Shown here piece by piece: positions 5,002-6,209 of a stretch of 6,209 nucleotides of DNA; position 1 is the first letter of the stretch, and the number at the start of each line of letters is the position of its first letter. Made by a program: the position numbers and the translations under genes. The notes below the pieces were generated by a model. The model worked only from the letters and a program-made list of their open reading frames with translations, did no database searches and was not told the DNA's origin. This DNA is from Bordetella parapertussis. GTDB taxonomy: Bacteria; Pseudomonadota; Gammaproteobacteria; Burkholderiales; Burkholderiaceae_C. The stretch spans positions 1 through 6,209 of the forward strand of contig CAMDJU010000162.1 in assembly GCA_945900695.1 (NCBI GenBank), written 5' to 3'.

Positions 5002-5963
5002 TGCTGTACAAACGAAATCCGCAATTGAACCGCCACGGGGAGCTCATCCACCTGCTCTCCACCGAGGGCTTGCCCCGCGACATCCTCACCCACATTCTGG
5101 ACACGGCCAGCCAGTTCGTCTCGGTCAGCGACCGCGAGGTGAAAAAAGTCCCGCTGCTGCGGGGCAAAAGCGTGTTCAACCTGTTTTTTGAAAACAGCAC
5201 CCGCACCCGCACCACCTTTGAAATCGCCGCCAAGCGCTTGTCGGCCGATGTGATCAACCTTGACATTGCGCGCAGCTCGGCCAGCAAGGGCGAGTCGCTG
5301 CTCGACACCATTGCCAATTTGTCGGCCATGGCGGCCGACATTTTTGTGGTGCGCCACGGCGAGTCGGGTGCGCCTTATTTGATCGCCGAGCACGTGGCCC
5401 CGCATGTGCATGTGGTCAACGCCGGCGATGGCCGCCATGCCCACCCGACCCAGGGCTTGCTCGACATGTACACCATTCGCCACTACAAGGGCGACTTTGC
5501 CAACCTGCGCGTGGCCATCGTGGGCGATGTGTTGCATTCGCGGGTGGCGCGCTCGGACATCCATGCCCTGACCACCTTGGGCTGCGCCGAGGTGCGGGTG
5601 GTTGGCCCCAAAACCTTGGTCCCCGGTGACCTCTCGCACATGGGTGTGCGGGTGTTCCACCAGTTGGAGGCGGGCATTCAAGACTGCGATGTGGTCATCA
5701 TGCTGCGCTTGCAAAACGAGCGCATGAGCGGCGCCTTGTTGCCCTCGAGCCAAGAGTATTTCAAGGGCTTTGGCCTGACCGAGGCCAAGTTGCAATGCGC
5801 CAAACCCGACGCCATCGTGATGCACCCGGGGCCGATCAACCGCGGGGTCGAGATTGACTCGGCGGTGGTCGATGGCGCGCAAAGCGTGATCTTGCCGCAG
5901 GTCACCTTTGGCATCGCGGTGCGCATGGCGGTGATGTCCATCGTGGCGGGGAACGAAGCATGA
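5001..5963 (+). CDS. pyrB: Aspartate carbamoyltransferase catalytic subunit
   Basis: This 320-residue enzyme joins carbamoyl phosphate and aspartate to form carbamoyl-aspartate, the committed step of pyrimidine synthesis. Motifs: STRTRTTFE at residues 66-74 (carbamoyl-phosphate binding), SASKGES at 93-99 holding the S/K pair donated across the trimer interface, R118-H119 within VVRHGESG, H148-P-T-Q151, [12 protein letters not shown], the aspartate-side MLRLQNERM, and [13 protein letters not shown]. All key residues appear intact. GTG 5001 is preferred because it has a good Shine-Dalgarno (AGGGG at 4990-4994); the reading frame extends further upstream, but only inside pyrR, and the N-terminus LYKRNPQLN fits the proteobacterial family. 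The gene lies 2 bp after pyrR and overlaps the next gene by ATGA. No pyrI regulatory-subunit gene is visible; the pseudo-dihydroorotase downstream suggests the Pseudomonas-type PyrB/PyrC' dodecamer. Confidence 0.96.
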   Translation: MLYKRNPQLNRHGELIHLLSTEGLPRDILTHILDTASQFVSVSDREVKKVPLLRGKSVFNLFFENSTRTRTTFEIAAKRLSADVINLDIARSSASKGESLLDTIANLSAMAADIFVVRHGESGAPYLIAEHVAPHVHVVNAGDGRHAHPTQGLLDMYTIRHYKGDFANLRVAIVGDVLHSRVARSDIHALTTLGCAEVRVVGPKTLVPGDLSHMGVRVFHQLEAGIQDCDVVIMLRLQNERMSGALLPSSQEYFKGFGLTEAKLQCAKPDAIVMHPGPINRGVEIDSAVVDGAQSVILPQVTFGIAVRMAVMSIVAGNEA

Positions 5964-6209
5964 AGACCTTGATCCAACACGGTCGCGTGATCGACCCGGC
6001 CAGCGGTTTGGATGCCGTGGCCGATGTGGCCATGGCCGATGGCTGCATCTTGGCCATCGGCCAAGCCCCGAGCGGTTTTGTGCCCGATGCGGTGTTTGAG
6101 GCGCGTGACCAGGTGGTCATCCCCGGCTTGGTGGATTTGTGTGCCCGCTTGGGCGAACCGGGCCACGAGCACGAGCGAATGCTCGACAGCGAATTGGCCG
6201 CTGCGGTGG
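5960..6209 (+). CDS. pyrX: Dihydroorotase-like non-catalytic partner of PyrB (PyrC'/PyrX), N-terminal part
   Basis: The first 83 codons are visible; the rest lies past the window edge. The fold start is that of type I dihydroorotases and amidohydrolases: [12 protein letters not shown] at residues 2-13, then the small beta-sandwich domain, then [19 protein letters not shown] at 52-70. Active family members read D-x-H-x-H-x-R-E-P-G at this point. Here the two metal-binding histidines are C61 and R63, and the substrate-carboxylate arginine is G65, so the protein should not be an active dihydroorotase. This pattern is known for Pseudomonas PyrC', which is needed for assembly and activity of the PyrB dodecamer. 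ATG 5960 overlaps the pyrB TGA, with GGGGA at 5948-5952 as ribosome site. A true pyrC should exist elsewhere in the genome. Confidence 0.88.
   Translation, partial: MKTLIQHGRVIDPASGLDAVADVAMADGCILAIGQAPSGFVPDAVFEARDQVVIPGLVDLCARLGEPGHEHERMLDSELAAAV

Noticed and set aside
4938..5882. Long minus-strand open frame (314 codons) antisense to pyrB
   Set aside because: pyrB carries every catalytic motif on the other strand. The antisense product is a low-complexity H/V/G/A/Q mix typical of a GC-codon-bias shadow.
1..6209. Mobile element, CRISPR, tRNA or prophage content
   Set aside because: I saw no terminal inverted repeats, transposase or integrase motifs, repeat-spacer pattern or tRNA cloverleaf; gene content and codon use look like uniform core genome.

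Overview
The window looks like a piece of a betaproteobacterial chromosome, most likely Burkholderiales and probably Comamonadaceae. The basis is protein character (HemL, ThiD-like kinase, rubredoxin, AlgH, RuvX, PyrR, PyrB and a pseudo-dihydroorotase), high GC at third codon positions with frequent TTG leucine codons, and gene order. The family-level placement is inference; no database was searched. It is dense core genome: almost every base is in a gene, and I see no tRNA, rRNA, CRISPR array, insertion sequence, phage gene or sign of recent transfer.

Layout from left to right. Minus strand, 1-1001: the 5' end of hemL (heme precursor synthesis, cut by the window edge) lies directly behind a complete thiD-like kinase gene, probably one transcript. 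An 86-bp divergent intergenic region (1002-1087) separates thiD from a small rubredoxin gene on the plus strand. It is followed by a 227-residue gene of unknown function with a histidine-phosphotransfer-like HxLxG motif, possibly a remnant of a type IV pilus chemotaxis (pil-chp) cluster. This gene converges with phrB, a complete CPD photolyase on the minus strand, leaving only 10 bp between the stop codons.

phrB and algH are divergent with only 12 bp between their start codons. From algH rightward runs a very tight plus-strand operon: algH, ruvX, pyrR, pyrB, pyrX. The genes overlap by ATGA at three junctions and are separated by 2 bp at the fourth. The last three form the pyrimidine module: a PyrR-family protein, aspartate transcarbamoylase, and the start of a dihydroorotase homologue that has lost the HxH metal ligands. 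That homologue is expected to be the non-catalytic partner of PyrB.

I found no dramatic new system. The observations most worth following are a possible PyrR-responsive hairpin over the pyrB ribosome binding site, the orphan Hpt-like protein, the pseudo-dihydroorotase, and the very compressed, possibly leaderless, phrB/algH divergent start.
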